From Flavobacterium sp. ASV13 (GTDB lineage Bacteria > Bacteroidota > Bacteroidia > Flavobacteriales > Flavobacteriaceae), in NCBI RefSeq assembly GCF_000745775.1, contig NZ_JQJY01000001.1, positions 806,001 to 870,000 of the forward strand: a stretch of 64,000 nt of DNA, read 5' to 3'. The position numbers and the translations under genes were made by a program. This document shows, one piece after another, positions 1 to 8,581 of the stretch; positions within the stretch are counted from its first letter, which is position 1, and the number at the start of each line of letters is the position of its first letter. Below the pieces are notes generated by a model that saw nothing but the letters and a program-made list of their open reading frames with translations, did not search any database and was not told where the DNA came from.

Positions 1-25
1 GGTATTAATCTTAAATTAGAATTTT

Positions 26-1429
26 CTAAGATTCAACATTAGAATTTTTAATGTTGTTTTTTTTGATTTTTGATTTATTGAAAATAATGGTAACGATTGT
101 TCCTTTATTTTGTTCAGACTGTACCTGGATTTCGCCATCGTGCATTCGAATGATTTTTGATGCCAAAGGAAGTCCTAAACCATAGCCAATATATTTAGTT
201 GCAATTTTTCCTCTGAAAAAAGGTTCATATAAATGCGGAATATCTTCTGGAGGAATTCCGATTCCGATATCATTGATCGCAATTTTAATCGATTCCTTAT
301 TAGCCGAAAGCGTTACAAATACTTCATTATTATCAGAATATTTTACACCGTTGGTAATAATATTATTTATTGCCAATTCTAAAAGCGGTTTGTTGCACGG
401 AATTAAAAGCAAATTAGAATCTTTTGGTGCAAAATTAAGTTTGATGCTCACGCGATTATCTGGATAAATTTTATCCAAATCAGATTTTACATCCAATAAG
501 AGTTCATCAATTCTTGCAATATCCAAAACCTGTTTTTTCCCATCGTAGCCCGTTTGAGTCAGTTTCAGCAAACTTTCGGTTAAATTTCCTAATCTTGATG
601 CCTGGCTGTAAATATTTTCAAGAGACTGAATATATTCTGAAACTTCTCTTTCTTTCAAAAGCATAATTTCCGCCTCAGCAATAATAGTCGTAATCGGGGT
701 TTTTAATTCGTGTGAAGCATTATTTATGAAATTGGCCTGAATCTCAAACGAAGTTTCAAGTCTATCGAGCATATCATTAAAAGTATGTGTCAGATCTGAA
801 ATTTCATCTGAATTTTTGACCTCAGGCAATCTATTATGAAGGTTTGACGCACTGATTCGGTTTACTTCTTTTGTAATTCTCGCTACAGGATCAATAACTC
901 TTTTTGCTAAAAAACGACCTAAAAAGAAAGCCAAAAGCACAAATCCGATACCACCAAAAAGTAAAATTTTTATAATATAAATACTCGTTGTTTTTCCTCT
1001 TCGATCTCTTGCACCAACAATAACAATGTATTTTTGATTGTCCTCAGTAAAAACCTGACCTAAATAATACTTGCTATTAATTTCAAAATAATCTTTTCCG
1101 GTATTTAGAATATTGGTATAAAACTCGTTAGGTAAATTCAGTTTTGTATTATAATCAAAACTATTGGCACTGTTTATTTTAAGAACATATTCTTCTTCTT
1201 CAATAAGTTCTTCCAGCCCATTTTTTTTTAGATTGCTGTAGTATTTTATTTTTTCGGGATCTTTTTGAAAATGAATCGAAGCCACGATTTTAGCACGATC
1301 TTCTAATCTTTTTAAAAAGTGATAACGGTTATTTTCTCTAAATAAAACAAAAACGATAATACATAACAATAACGTACTAAAGGTCGATAAAGCTACATAA
1401 TTGAACGTAATTTTTTTTCTTATATCCAT
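26..1429 (-). CDS. HAMP-domain sensor histidine kinase
   Basis: Membrane sensor kinase, the partner of the response regulator directly upstream. From the second Met (467 residues) it has a membrane segment near 10-30, an extracytoplasmic sensor region near 31-148, a second membrane segment near 150-172, a HAMP linker near 173-226, the phosphoacceptor H240 in the motif ASHELKTP, and an HATPase domain with N-box (NNIITNGVKYS), G1 (DIGIGIP) and G2 (GYGLGLPLA) motifs. I chose the ATG at 1429, one base after the stop of the regulator gene. An in-frame start at 1447 would overlap that gene by 17 bases and add six residues. The layout resembles OmpR-partner kinases such as CusS. The ligand cannot be read from sequence. 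Confidence 0.93.
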   Translation of the reverse strand: MDIRKKITFNYVALSTFSTLLLCIIVFVLFRENNRYHFLKRLEDRAKIVASIHFQKDPEKIKYYSNLKKNGLEELIEEEEYVLKINSANSFDYNTKLNLPNEFYTNILNTGKDYFEINSKYYLGQVFTEDNQKYIVIVGARDRRGKTTSIYIIKILLFGGIGFVLLAFFLGRFLAKRVIDPVARITKEVNRISASNLHNRLPEVKNSDEISDLTHTFNDMLDRLETSFEIQANFINNASHELKTPITTIIAEAEIMLLKEREVSEYIQSLENIYSQASRLGNLTESLLKLTQTGYDGKKQVLDIARIDELLLDVKSDLDKIYPDNRVSIKLNFAPKDSNLLLIPCNKPLLELAINNIITNGVKYSDNNEVFVTLSANKESIKIAINDIGIGIPPEDIPHLYEPFFRGKIATKYIGYGLGLPLASKIIRMHDGEIQVQSEQNKGTIVTIIFNKSKIKKNNIKNSNVES

Positions 1430-1430
1430 T

Positions 1431-2105
1431 TTATAGCTGTATAACATAACCTAAACCTTTCATAGTATGAATCAGTTTGATTTTATAAGGTTTATCAATT
1501 TTCTTTCGTAAATAATTGATATAAACATCTACAACATTTGTGTTCATATCAAAATTAATATCCCAGACATTATCCAGAATTTGATCACGAGAAACAATTC
1601 TGCCGGCATTTCTGGCTAAATAATACAATAATTTAAACTCTTTAGCAGTCAAAACAATTGCTTCTCCATCTCTTTTTACAGATTTGGCTTTTCCGTCAAT
1701 TTCTAAATCACCAATTATGATTTTATCGATTCTTTCTGTATCCTGATTTGCTCTTCTATGCAAAGCATTTACTCGGGCATCGAGTTCACCAAATTTAAAA
1801 GGCTTTACAAGATAATCATCTGCACCTGCATTTAGTCCTGTAACAATGTTTTCTGAAGTTCCTAAGGCCGTCAAAAGCAAAATTGGCACAAAATTTTTGC
1901 TGGCACGAAGTCTTCTGCAAATTTCGATTCCGTTAATATCCGGAAGCATTACATCTAAAACGATAACATCGAAATGGTAATTGTGAATCATTTCGATAGC
2001 CGTTTTGCCATCGAGTGCCACACTTACTTCGTTATTGTTTTCCGCAAATCCTTTTCGTAAAATCGATAAAAGATTTGGTTCGTCTTCGACTATTAGTAAC
2101 TTCAT
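1431..2105 (-). CDS. OmpR-family response regulator
   Basis: DNA-binding regulator of 224 residues, phosphorylated by the kinase encoded immediately downstream. The receiver domain spans about 1-115, with acidic residues at 8-9, phosphoacceptor D51 in VIVLDVMLP and the conserved Lys in DDYLVKPF. The C-terminal winged helix (about 130-224) ends in the typical motif TMKGLGYVIQL. Its stop lies one base from the kinase ATG, so the two are probably translationally coupled. A good -7 box lies 19 bases upstream of its start. The target genes are unknown. The neighbouring outer-membrane barrel gene is a possible but unproven target. Confidence 0.95.
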   Translation of the reverse strand: MKLLIVEDEPNLLSILRKGFAENNNEVSVALDGKTAIEMIHNYHFDVIVLDVMLPDINGIEICRRLRASKNFVPILLLTALGTSENIVTGLNAGADDYLVKPFKFGELDARVNALHRRANQDTERIDKIIIGDLEIDGKAKSVKRDGEAIVLTAKEFKLLYYLARNAGRIVSRDQILDNVWDINFDMNTNVVDVYINYLRKKIDKPYKIKLIHTMKGLGYVIQL

Positions 2106-2123
2106 TTAAATTTGGATATACAA

Positions 2124-2131
2124 CAAAAATA
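2124..2131 (-). promoter_or_regulatory. Bacteroidetes -7 element for the two-component operon
   Basis: The minus strand reads TATTTTTG, a perfect TAnnTTTG box. It predicts a start site near 2118, about 13 bases before the response regulator ATG. No clear -33 TTTG is seen at the right spacing. Confidence 0.5.
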
Positions 2132-2230
2132 GGGATTGACATTAAAAATGTAAATCAGAATAGTTAAAAATTATGATTTATTTATGAACAGGAACTTTAT
2201 GCTTTTACTTGAACTGCTTTGGAAAATGGG

Positions 2231-2315
2231 ACACAGATGACACAGATTTAAACCGATGGAAACGGATTCTTATATTGATACCAGTGAAAATCTGTCCAAT
2301 CCGCGTCATCTGTGT
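2231..2315. repeat. Palindromic CACAGAT-type intergenic repeat
   Basis: Perfect 10-bp outer arms ACACAGATGA (2231-2240) and TCATCTGTGT (2306-2315) flank a partly self-complementary core that includes CAGATT and AATCTG. It sits alone between two minus-strand genes. The word family CACAGAT/ACAGATT is a common intergenic palindrome in Bacteroidetes and other genomes. An ORF can be read through it, but that is an artefact of the repeat. Confidence 0.75.
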
Positions 2316-2362
2316 GCTTTATAAAGTTATTGGCCCTCAAAGCCTGACAGTCCAGAAAATTA

Positions 2363-3634
2363 CTAGAAAGTTTCGCCTGCATTCAAATAAAAGCCTTTTG
2401 AATTGTTTCCCCAAGCCAAATCAGCAATAAGATTGGTTCTTGTTGCTTTGTCAATTAAAATTCGAAGTCCGAAACCAAAAGCGGGCTGTACGTATTCAAA
2501 AAGCTTGGTATTGGTATCCGGATTGCTTGTTGTTACGAAGTTTGTAAAAACAGTGCCGCTGAACATTTGATTACAAGTAATCGGAAACCTAAATTCGGTT
2601 GCCAGATAAACCAAATTTGTTCCTCTAAATAATCCCTGCGTATACCCTTCTCCGCTTCGGCTGCGCTGATCCCAGCCAATTGCAGGTAAATTCAAATACG
2701 GAACTTTTCCTTTCGTAACAAATTGTCCATATGTCCAAAGTGCCAAAATGTATCTTTTATCTTTTTGAGATACCGGAATAAAGTTTCGATACTCAGCATA
2801 CAAAACATTACTTACTTCCTGATTATCAAACAAAACAGGATTAAAACGGTAATTGATATTAGCAAACCATCCATGACTTGCATTTACCTGATTATCTCTT
2901 GAATCATAAACCAAATTAAGACTCATTCCGTTCAAAAAATATTCTTTATCATTAAATCCGTATTGTTGGCTGTAATTATAGTGATAAGTCAAATTTCCAT
3001 TTGCAACATCAAGATTTTTATCAACAATACTAGAATACCAATCGATATTAATACCGCCACCAACATAAAAATTTGGTCGAACCTGAAAAGAAACGGATTG
3101 ATGAAATTTGAAATAATTATAATCCATTGGTTGTGCAATAGAATCTATGCTGAAACCCGATTCCTGATTTCGTCGAGGCGGAATAATATTGGTTCCTAAA
3201 CCATAATTGGGCTGCGAAAATATATATAACCGATAATCGCCACTCAAGAATATCTTGTTGTTTTTCAGCAAAATATTGTTTTTGACATTTACCAGCCATT
3301 GTTTTTTTGTGGTATACGTTATTCCAACATTTGCGATAGAATATTTATCTGCTTTTTCTTTCCCTTTAAAAGTATATTGTGCCACCGCGCCATAAAAAAA
3401 TCCCGTTGCAGGCTGAGAACCAATTGCCGGAATGACTAGAAAAAAACTGTTTTTTATAGGTTTAACAACATAAACTGAATCCTTTTTTTTGAAGATTTCT
3501 AATATTGTTTTGGGAGGACAAATCTTTGAACTGTCGATTTTAGTTTGAGCATTCAAATTAAATTGAATGAAAAAGAGCAACCATAAGATTTTAAATTTAT
3601 TCTGAAAATAATTATTTTTTAAAAATTTTACCAT
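2363..3634 (-). CDS. BamA/TamA-like outer-membrane beta-barrel protein
   Basis: Protein of 423 residues with a basic N-terminus and a signal peptide ending near NLNAQ (about residue 30). The rest is a chain of amphipathic strands rich in aromatic residues and Asn, as in Omp85-type barrels. It ends in Phe (NAGETF), the usual C-terminal signal for barrel insertion. The segment FPITCNQMFSGTVFTNFVTT and the last strands resemble the C-terminal half of surface-antigen (D15) barrels. There is no room for POTRA repeats, so it is a barrel-only member and probably not BamA itself. It lies between aspA and the two-component pair with clear gaps on both sides. Substrate and role are unknown. Confidence 0.8.
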   Translation of the reverse strand: MVKFLKNNYFQNKFKILWLLFFIQFNLNAQTKIDSSKICPPKTILEIFKKKDSVYVVKPIKNSFFLVIPAIGSQPATGFFYGAVAQYTFKGKEKADKYSIANVGITYTTKKQWLVNVKNNILLKNNKIFLSGDYRLYIFSQPNYGLGTNIIPPRRNQESGFSIDSIAQPMDYNYFKFHQSVSFQVRPNFYVGGGINIDWYSSIVDKNLDVANGNLTYHYNYSQQYGFNDKEYFLNGMSLNLVYDSRDNQVNASHGWFANINYRFNPVLFDNQEVSNVLYAEYRNFIPVSQKDKRYILALWTYGQFVTKGKVPYLNLPAIGWDQRSRSGEGYTQGLFRGTNLVYLATEFRFPITCNQMFSGTVFTNFVTTSNPDTNTKLFEYVQPAFGFGLRILIDKATRTNLIADLAWGNNSKGFYLNAGETF

Positions 3635-3735
3635 GTGAAAGTTTTAATTTTTTGAAGCAATAATCAATTCATATGTAAATATATAGCTTATTTTCAACAT
3701 TTTAAGATAATATATCAACAAAAATAAAATAAAAA

Positions 3736-3759
3736 AAGCCATCAGATAAATGACGGCTT
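3736..3759 (-). terminator. Terminator after aspA
   Basis: Nine-pair stem AAGCCATCA/TGACGGCTT (one G-U pair in the minus-strand RNA) with a six-base loop. On the minus strand it is followed by a U run, 25 bases after the aspA stop. Confidence 0.75.
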
Positions 3760-3783
3760 GTGATGATATTTTTTATAACAAAT

Positions 3784-5193
3784 CTATTTTGTGATAAATT
3801 TTGGATGGATCAAATTTTCTAGCGAATAGATTTCATCCCACTTTTCCTGTGTAATCAGCTTTCTTTCTAAAACAGCAATTTGATGTACACTTTTATTTGT
3901 TTTTAAAGCTTCTCCGGCAATACTAGCACTTTCTTCGTAACCTATAATTGGATTTAATTGCGTTACAATTCCGATGCTATTCATTACCATATTATAACAA
4001 TGATCCACGTTTGCAGTAATTCCGTTTATACATTTATCGATTAAAGTCTGGATTGCATTTGAAAGATAGTCAAGCGAAGTAAACATTGCAAAAGCAATAA
4101 CTGGTTCCATAACATTCAATTGTAATTGTCCCGCTTCTGCCGCCATAGTAACCGTTAAATCCTGACCAATTACATAAAAACAAGTCTGATTTACAACTTC
4201 TGGAATTACAGGATTCACTTTTCCTGGCATAATCGATGAACCTGGCTGGCGTGCTGGAAGATTGATTTCATTTAAACCAGTTCTTGGTCCAGAACTCAAT
4301 AATCTTAAGTCGTTACAAATTTTCGAAATCTTAACCGCAGAACGCTTTAAAGTTCCCATAATTTGAACATAAGCGCCTGTATCAACTGTAGCTTCAATTA
4401 AATCAGGTGAAAGCGTTAACGGAATTCCTACTTCCTCTGCCAAATATTTTACACAAATTTCAGGATAACCTTCAGGAGCATTTACTTTTGTTCCAATGGC
4501 AGTTGCGCCCATATTGATTTCCAAAAGTAATTCCTGAGCATTTTTCAAGCGTTGAATATCTTCGCCAATTGTCGTCGCATAAGCTTTGAACTCCTGTCCT
4601 AAAGTCATCGGAACAGCATCTTGTAATTGCGTTCTTCCCATTTTTAAAACTTCTTTGAACTCCTCGCCTTTTTTGGCAAAAGCAACTTCTAAACCCGCAA
4701 GAGTTTTAATAAAGGTTTCCATTTTTAAATACAACGCGATTCTAAAAGCTGATGGATAAGCATCGTTCGTTGACTGAGAACAATTTACATGATTATTTGG
4801 ATGAAGGAAATTATATTCTCCTTTTTTGTGACCTAAATATTCCAATCCGATGTTTGCTATTACTTCATTGGCATTCATATTTACAGAAGTTCCTGCTCCG
4901 CCTTGAATTAAATCGCTTACAAATTCTTTATCAAATTTACCCGAAATTACCTGATCACTTCCGTAGCAAATCGCTTCGGCAATTTTAGAGTCAATTGCAT
5001 TACAGTCCTTGTTTGCCAATGCCGCAGCTTTTTTTACATAACCCAAAGCTTTTATAAACAAAGGTTCTTTTGAGATTGGAATTCCGGTAATATTGAAATT
5101 TTCTACCGCTCTAAAAGTTTGGATTCCGTAGTATAAATGATTAGGAATTTCTAATTCTCCTAAAAAATCATGCTCTTTTCTTGTTGCTTCCAT
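3784..5193 (-). CDS. aspA: Aspartate ammonia-lyase
   Basis: Cytoplasmic enzyme that reversibly deaminates L-aspartate to fumarate and ammonia. The 469-residue length matches the family. The fumarase/aspartase signature GSSIMPGKVNPV, which forms the flexible catalytic loop, is present near residue 320. Other conserved blocks include GGAGTSVNMNANEVIAN, NPNNHVNCSQSTND-like HPNNHVNCSQSTNDAYPSA and GRTQLQDAVPMTLGQEF, all typical of aspartases rather than class II fumarases. It has its own terminator and is transcribed alone, divergent from the pentapeptide gene. Confidence 0.96.
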   Translation of the reverse strand: MEATRKEHDFLGELEIPNHLYYGIQTFRAVENFNITGIPISKEPLFIKALGYVKKAAALANKDCNAIDSKIAEAICYGSDQVISGKFDKEFVSDLIQGGAGTSVNMNANEVIANIGLEYLGHKKGEYNFLHPNNHVNCSQSTNDAYPSAFRIALYLKMETFIKTLAGLEVAFAKKGEEFKEVLKMGRTQLQDAVPMTLGQEFKAYATTIGEDIQRLKNAQELLLEINMGATAIGTKVNAPEGYPEICVKYLAEEVGIPLTLSPDLIEATVDTGAYVQIMGTLKRSAVKISKICNDLRLLSSGPRTGLNEINLPARQPGSSIMPGKVNPVIPEVVNQTCFYVIGQDLTVTMAAEAGQLQLNVMEPVIAFAMFTSLDYLSNAIQTLIDKCINGITANVDHCYNMVMNSIGIVTQLNPIIGYEESASIAGEALKTNKSVHQIAVLERKLITQEKWDEIYSLENLIHPKFITK

Positions 5194-5282
5194 ATAATAA
5201 AATTGATATGTTTTATCTTAAAAAAATAAGTGTAAAGCTACATTATTTTTACGCGAAAGCAGATAGGTTTTTAAAATGTTTT

Positions 5283-5930
5283 ATGATTTTAAACCGAATA
5301 TTTTGCCACAAATTATTACCTTTTCAGCCTCAAATAATTATCGAAAAAGAGTTGAAAAAAGAAAGCGAATATTTTCTTGACAAAGAATACAATACGATTA
5401 TTTACGCCAAAGATGATCTCAATTTCAAGGATTTTGAATGTTGCGTTTTTAATAATTGTAATTTTTCGGCTTGTACTTTTTTAGCGGTTACTTTTATTGA
5501 TTGTGTTTTTAACGACTGCATTTTCAGCGAAGCCAAGATAAATTATGTTGCTTTCAGAACAGCAAGATTTAACCGTTGCGAAATTAAGGAAGTAAATTTT
5601 GCGATGTGTGACAAATTAATTTTTGAAATCGAATTTAATGATTGCATTTTGGATTTTTCGAAATTTTACACTTTAAAACTAAAAGGAACATTTTTTACCA
5701 ATTGTAGTTTGATAGCCGTAGATTTTATGGCCGCAGATCTTACGAATGTAGTTTTCTACAATTGTGATTTATACCGCTCAGAATTCGACAAAGCCATCGC
5801 CAACAAAACTGATTTCAAAACGAGTTATAATTATACTATTGATCCTTCTAAAACGAAACTAAAGAAAGCTGTTTTTTCTTTGAATGAAGTAAAAGGTTTA
5901 TTGTTTAAACATGATTTGATTGTGAATTAA
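5283..5930 (+). CDS. Pentapeptide-repeat protein (Qnr/McbG-like fold)
   Basis: The region from about residue 50 of this model consists of semi-regular five-residue units A(D/N)LxF with many Cys, Asn and Phe (for example CVFNNCNF, CTFLAV, CVFNDCIF, CDLYRSEF). These are expected to form a right-handed quadrilateral beta-helix. The C-terminal block DFKTSYNYTIDPS followed by a helix is typical of a Flavobacterium pentapeptide family. Function is unknown, and I would not infer quinolone protection. The start is uncertain: ATG codons at 5208 and 5283 and a TTG at 5352 are all in frame, and the family usually begins close to the TTG position. The sequence before 5352 does not look like repeat protein and may be untranslated. 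Confidence 0.75.
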   Translation: MILNRIFCHKLLPFQPQIIIEKELKKESEYFLDKEYNTIIYAKDDLNFKDFECCVFNNCNFSACTFLAVTFIDCVFNDCIFSEAKINYVAFRTARFNRCEIKEVNFAMCDKLIFEIEFNDCILDFSKFYTLKLKGTFFTNCSLIAVDFMAADLTNVVFYNCDLYRSEFDKAIANKTDFKTSYNYTIDPSKTKLKKAVFSLNEVKGLLFKHDLIVN

Positions 5931-5948
5931 CAGAGAAAATACGTATAG

Positions 5949-6054
5949 TTTGTCATTCCGAGGAACGAGGAATCTCTACAAGTAGCTCCGCATGGAATGT
6001 CATCAATCTTTGTCAAGTTACTTGTGGAGATTCCTCGTTCCTCGGAATGACAAA
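5949..6054. repeat. Large inverted repeat of the GTCATTCCGAGGAACGAGG type
   Basis: Arms of 36 bases at 5949-5984 and 6019-6054 are complementary with one mismatch and separated by 34 bases. The arm begins TTTGTCATTCCGAGGAACGA. The transcript would form a very stable hairpin. It fills the gap between two convergent genes, where it could act as a bidirectional terminator. The word is recognised from memory as a dispersed palindromic repeat in many Bacteroidetes genomes. Confidence 0.85.
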
Positions 6055-6072
6055 AATACTTAAAAATTACTT

Positions 6073-6570
6073 TTAAAGTTTCTTCCCCATCACAAAATCT
6101 TGCATCAAATACCCATTCCCGATTTCAATATCAACCGTTTCCTTAATCTCAAAACCTAATTTTTTATAGAAATTTAAAGCTGTATTAAAACGGTTTACGT
6201 TTAGTAAAAGTTCATTGGAATGGTTTTCTGCAGCCATTTTTGCAATTTCTTCAAACACTATTTTACCATAACCTTTTCCTTGCGTTTCTGGCAAAAGATA
6301 GATTTTATGTATTTTAGTTATAGCTTCGTTTTTATAATTGTGTTCAATTCCGATAAATCCAATTACAGATTCTGAATCTGAAATTAAATAAAACAGCTGT
6401 TCTTTATTCTGGATTTGTCTTGATAACGCTTCATCAGAATAAATTAGATCTAACATATAATCTAATTGTTCTGCGGTTAGAATTTCGCCATAAGTAATTG
6501 GCCATGTTATGTGTGCGATTTCTTGAATTTTAGCAATATCTTCAACAAATGCTTCGGTAATCTTAATCAT
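6073..6570 (-). CDS. GNAT-family N-acetyltransferase
   Basis: A 165-residue acetyltransferase of unknown substrate. The acetyl-CoA binding motif is visible as IYLLPETQGKGYGKIVFEEI (motif A, Q/R-x-x-G-x-G), followed by the motif B segment LLLNVNRFNTALNFYKKLGFEIKE. It starts two bases after the guaC stop and is presumably co-transcribed with it. Nothing in the sequence links it to purine salvage, so the pairing may be only positional. Confidence 0.88.
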   Translation of the reverse strand: MIKITEAFVEDIAKIQEIAHITWPITYGEILTAEQLDYMLDLIYSDEALSRQIQNKEQLFYLISDSESVIGFIGIEHNYKNEAITKIHKIYLLPETQGKGYGKIVFEEIAKMAAENHSNELLLNVNRFNTALNFYKKLGFEIKETVDIEIGNGYLMQDFVMGKKL

Positions 6571-6572
6571 AT

Positions 6573-7613
6573 TTATTTTTTAAAAACTTGATTTTCTTGT
6601 TCGTTTACGCGAATGAAAGTCGTTCGTTTAGTCAATTCTTTTAATCTTGAGGCTCCTACATAAGTACAAGTACTTCTAATGCCACCTAAAATATCTAAAA
6701 CAGTGTGAATCACGTCTCCTTTAAACGGAACTTGCACTGTTTTTCCTTCACTGGCTCGATATTCTGCAACACCGCCAGAATGTTTATCCATCGCGGTTTT
6801 GGAACTCATTCCGTAAAATTGTTTGAATTTTTCGCCTTTTACTTCAATTAGTTCACCTCCGCTTTCTGAGTGACCTGCAAGCATTCCGCCCAACATCACG
6901 AAATCAGCGCCAGCACCAAAAGCTTTGGCCACATCGCCCGGAGTCGTACAGCCTCCATCGCTGATAATATGACCACCTAAACCGTGTGCTGCATCGGCGC
7001 ACTCAATAATTGCGGATAATTGCGGATAACCTACGCCTGTTTTTACACGAGTTGTACAAACAGAGCCAGGACCAATTCCGACTTTTACAATATCTGCGCC
7101 AGCTAATAGAAGTTCTTCTGTCATTTCTCCTGTAACTACATTTCCGGCAATAATGATTTTATCGGGATATTGTTTTCTGGTTTTCTTTAAAAACTGAACG
7201 AAATGCTCTGAGTAACCATTTGCAACATCTATGCAGATAAATTTTAATAACGGATTTGCCGAAATAATTTGGCCAATTTTCTCAAAATCTTCTTTTCCTG
7301 TTCCTGTACTAACTGCAATATAATCGTAGAAATCTGGAGTTGCATTTTGCAGAAAACTATTCCATTCTTCTAAAGTATAATGTTTATGAATGGCCGTAAA
7401 AAGCTTTTCCTTAGCCAAAACCTGAGCCATTTCAAAAGTCCCAACCGTATCCATATTGGCACCCATAATTGGAATTCCTGTCCAAGAAGCCGTGCTGTGC
7501 AAAAATTTAAAGTTTTGTTCTAGAGAAACTTCCGATCTGCTTTTGAGCGTTGATCGTTTTGGTCTAAACATTACATCTTTAAACCCTAATTTTAAGTCCA
7601 TTTCTATTCTCAT
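6573..7613 (-). CDS. guaC: GMP reductase
   Basis: Converts GMP to IMP with NADPH, feeding guanine nucleotides back to the purine branch point. The 346 residues begin [23 protein letters not shown], very close to known GuaC proteins and unlike IMP dehydrogenase, which carries CBS domains that are absent here. The catalytic loop [19 protein letters not shown] contains the active-site Cys, and [26 protein letters not shown] forms the phosphate-binding part of the TIM barrel. A -7 box on the minus strand lies about 25 bases upstream of the start. A GNAT gene follows two bases downstream. Confidence 0.96.
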   Translation of the reverse strand: MRIEMDLKLGFKDVMFRPKRSTLKSRSEVSLEQNFKFLHSTASWTGIPIMGANMDTVGTFEMAQVLAKEKLFTAIHKHYTLEEWNSFLQNATPDFYDYIAVSTGTGKEDFEKIGQIISANPLLKFICIDVANGYSEHFVQFLKKTRKQYPDKIIIAGNVVTGEMTEELLLAGADIVKVGIGPGSVCTTRVKTGVGYPQLSAIIECADAAHGLGGHIISDGGCTTPGDVAKAFGAGADFVMLGGMLAGHSESGGELIEVKGEKFKQFYGMSSKTAMDKHSGGVAEYRASEGKTVQVPFKGDVIHTVLDILGGIRSTCTYVGASRLKELTKRTTFIRVNEQENQVFKK

Positions 7614-7635
7614 CGTTCGAGATTTTGGTTACTCT

Positions 7636-7643
7636 CAAAGATA
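7636..7643 (-). promoter_or_regulatory. -7 element for guaC
   Basis: The minus strand reads TATCTTTG, a perfect TAnnTTTG box. It predicts a start site near 7630, about 17 bases before the guaC ATG. Confidence 0.5.
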
Positions 7644-7645
7644 GG

Positions 7646-7680
7646 AATTTTAGATTGCTGATTTTAGATTTTAGATTAAC
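7646..7680. repeat. Phased heptamer array TTTTAGA/TTGCTGA
   Basis: Five successive 7-base units (TTTTAGA, TTGCTGA, TTTTAGA, TTTTAGA, TTAACAA) keep a strict 7-bp phase. It is one of several short arrays of this style in the window, each with its own word. Confidence 0.6.
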
Positions 7681-7718
7681 AAAGACATGAACTTGTGAAC
7701 AATTATAGTATTGATTCT

Positions 7719-7806
7719 CTTTCGCGAAAGCCCTCCTCAAAATTGCTTTTTTTAGTTTCACAAAGTTTCTAATTGGAACGCGTTTCGACTTCGCTCAACG
7801 TGACAA
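7719..7806. repeat. CTTTCGCGAAAG palindrome and a solitary repeat half
   Basis: A perfect 12-bp palindrome CTTTCGCGAAAG occupies 7719-7730. About 50 bases on, 7782-7806 contains GTTTCGACTTCGCTCAACGT followed by GACAA. That looks like one arm of a dispersed Bacteroidetes palindrome (the GTCACGTTGAGCG... type) without its partner. No gene signal is seen here. Confidence 0.5.
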
Positions 7807-7849
7807 ACTTGAAACCTGAAACCTGAAACAAAACAAACAAAGTCAAAAA

Positions 7850-8443
7850 CTATCCGTGAATCGTTTCTCCTTTTCCGTAATTGGTAATGATAGATTCTTC
7901 AAATTCTAACCATTCTCTCCAGCGTTTTTCAACATCGATTCCTTTGCCGTATTTTCTAGCGTAAGTAATGAATGTTGTATAATGTCCAGCTTCACTTTCC
8001 ATTAATTCTCTGTAGAAAACCGCCAATTCTTCATCTTTAATGTTTTCAGAAAGAACCTTAAAACGTTCACAGCTTCTTGCTTCAATCATTGCTGAAAACA
8101 ATAATCTTTCTACAAGACCAGAAACACGGCTTCCGTCACCGCTTTTCTTCATGTATTGATATAGTTCGTTTACATAATCATCTTTACGCTCACGGCCTAA
8201 TTTTAATCCGCGTTTGATGATGATATTGTGAACTTGCTCAAAATGATCGATTTCTTCTTTGGCTAAAGCCAATAAATCTTTCACTAAATCCTGATGTTCA
8301 GAATTGTTTGTAATAATTGTAATCGCATTTGTTGCTGCTTTCTGCTCGCACCAAGCGTGATCTGTCAAGATTTCTTCGATGTTTTTCTCAACAATATTTA
8401 CCCATCTTGGGTCGGTTGGCAATTGTAATCTTAGTACGCCCAT
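7850..8443 (-). CDS. miaE: tRNA-(ms2io6A)-hydroxylase, MiaE type
   Basis: Non-haem diiron monooxygenase that hydroxylates the isopentenyl side chain of modified A37 in tRNAs. The 197-residue helical protein has the diiron ligands spaced as in ferritin-like enzymes: an EEIDHFEQVH helix, an EARSCERF helix and a late ESEAGHY motif. The start MGVLRLQLPTDPRWV is typical of the family. Its substrate depends on MiaA, whose gene is at 51191-52114 in this window. It is flanked by repeat-rich gaps on both sides and looks like a single-gene unit. Confidence 0.93.
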   Translation of the reverse strand: MGVLRLQLPTDPRWVNIVEKNIEEILTDHAWCEQKAATNAITIITNNSEHQDLVKDLLALAKEEIDHFEQVHNIIIKRGLKLGRERKDDYVNELYQYMKKSGDGSRVSGLVERLLFSAMIEARSCERFKVLSENIKDEELAVFYRELMESEAGHYTTFITYARKYGKGIDVEKRWREWLEFEESIITNYGKGETIHG

Positions 8444-8455
8444 ATTCTTTTGTTT

Positions 8456-8580
8456 ATTTTGTTTCAGGTTTCAGGTTTAAGGTTTAAGGTTCTTTTAGGA
8501 ACGAAAAAAGTTTAAAGTTCTAAACTGTCTTTTGAACGGTCCAAAACTTTAAACTTGAAACTTTAAACTTGAAACTATTT
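8456..8580. repeat. Inverted pair of phased heptamer arrays
   Basis: Near 8461-8492 the units GTTTCAG, GTTTCAG, GTTTAAG, GTTTAAG follow one another in 7-bp phase. Near 8545-8576 the units AACTTTA, AACTTGA, AACTTTA, AACTTGA, AACTA form a second array of roughly complementary words. Together they could fold into a long imperfect hairpin between glyA and miaE. Confidence 0.7.
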
Positions 8581-8581
8581 T

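Noticed and set aside
2209..2430. A 73-codon plus-strand frame
   Set aside because: It runs through the CACAGAT repeat and into the antisense of the barrel gene, with no family resemblance.
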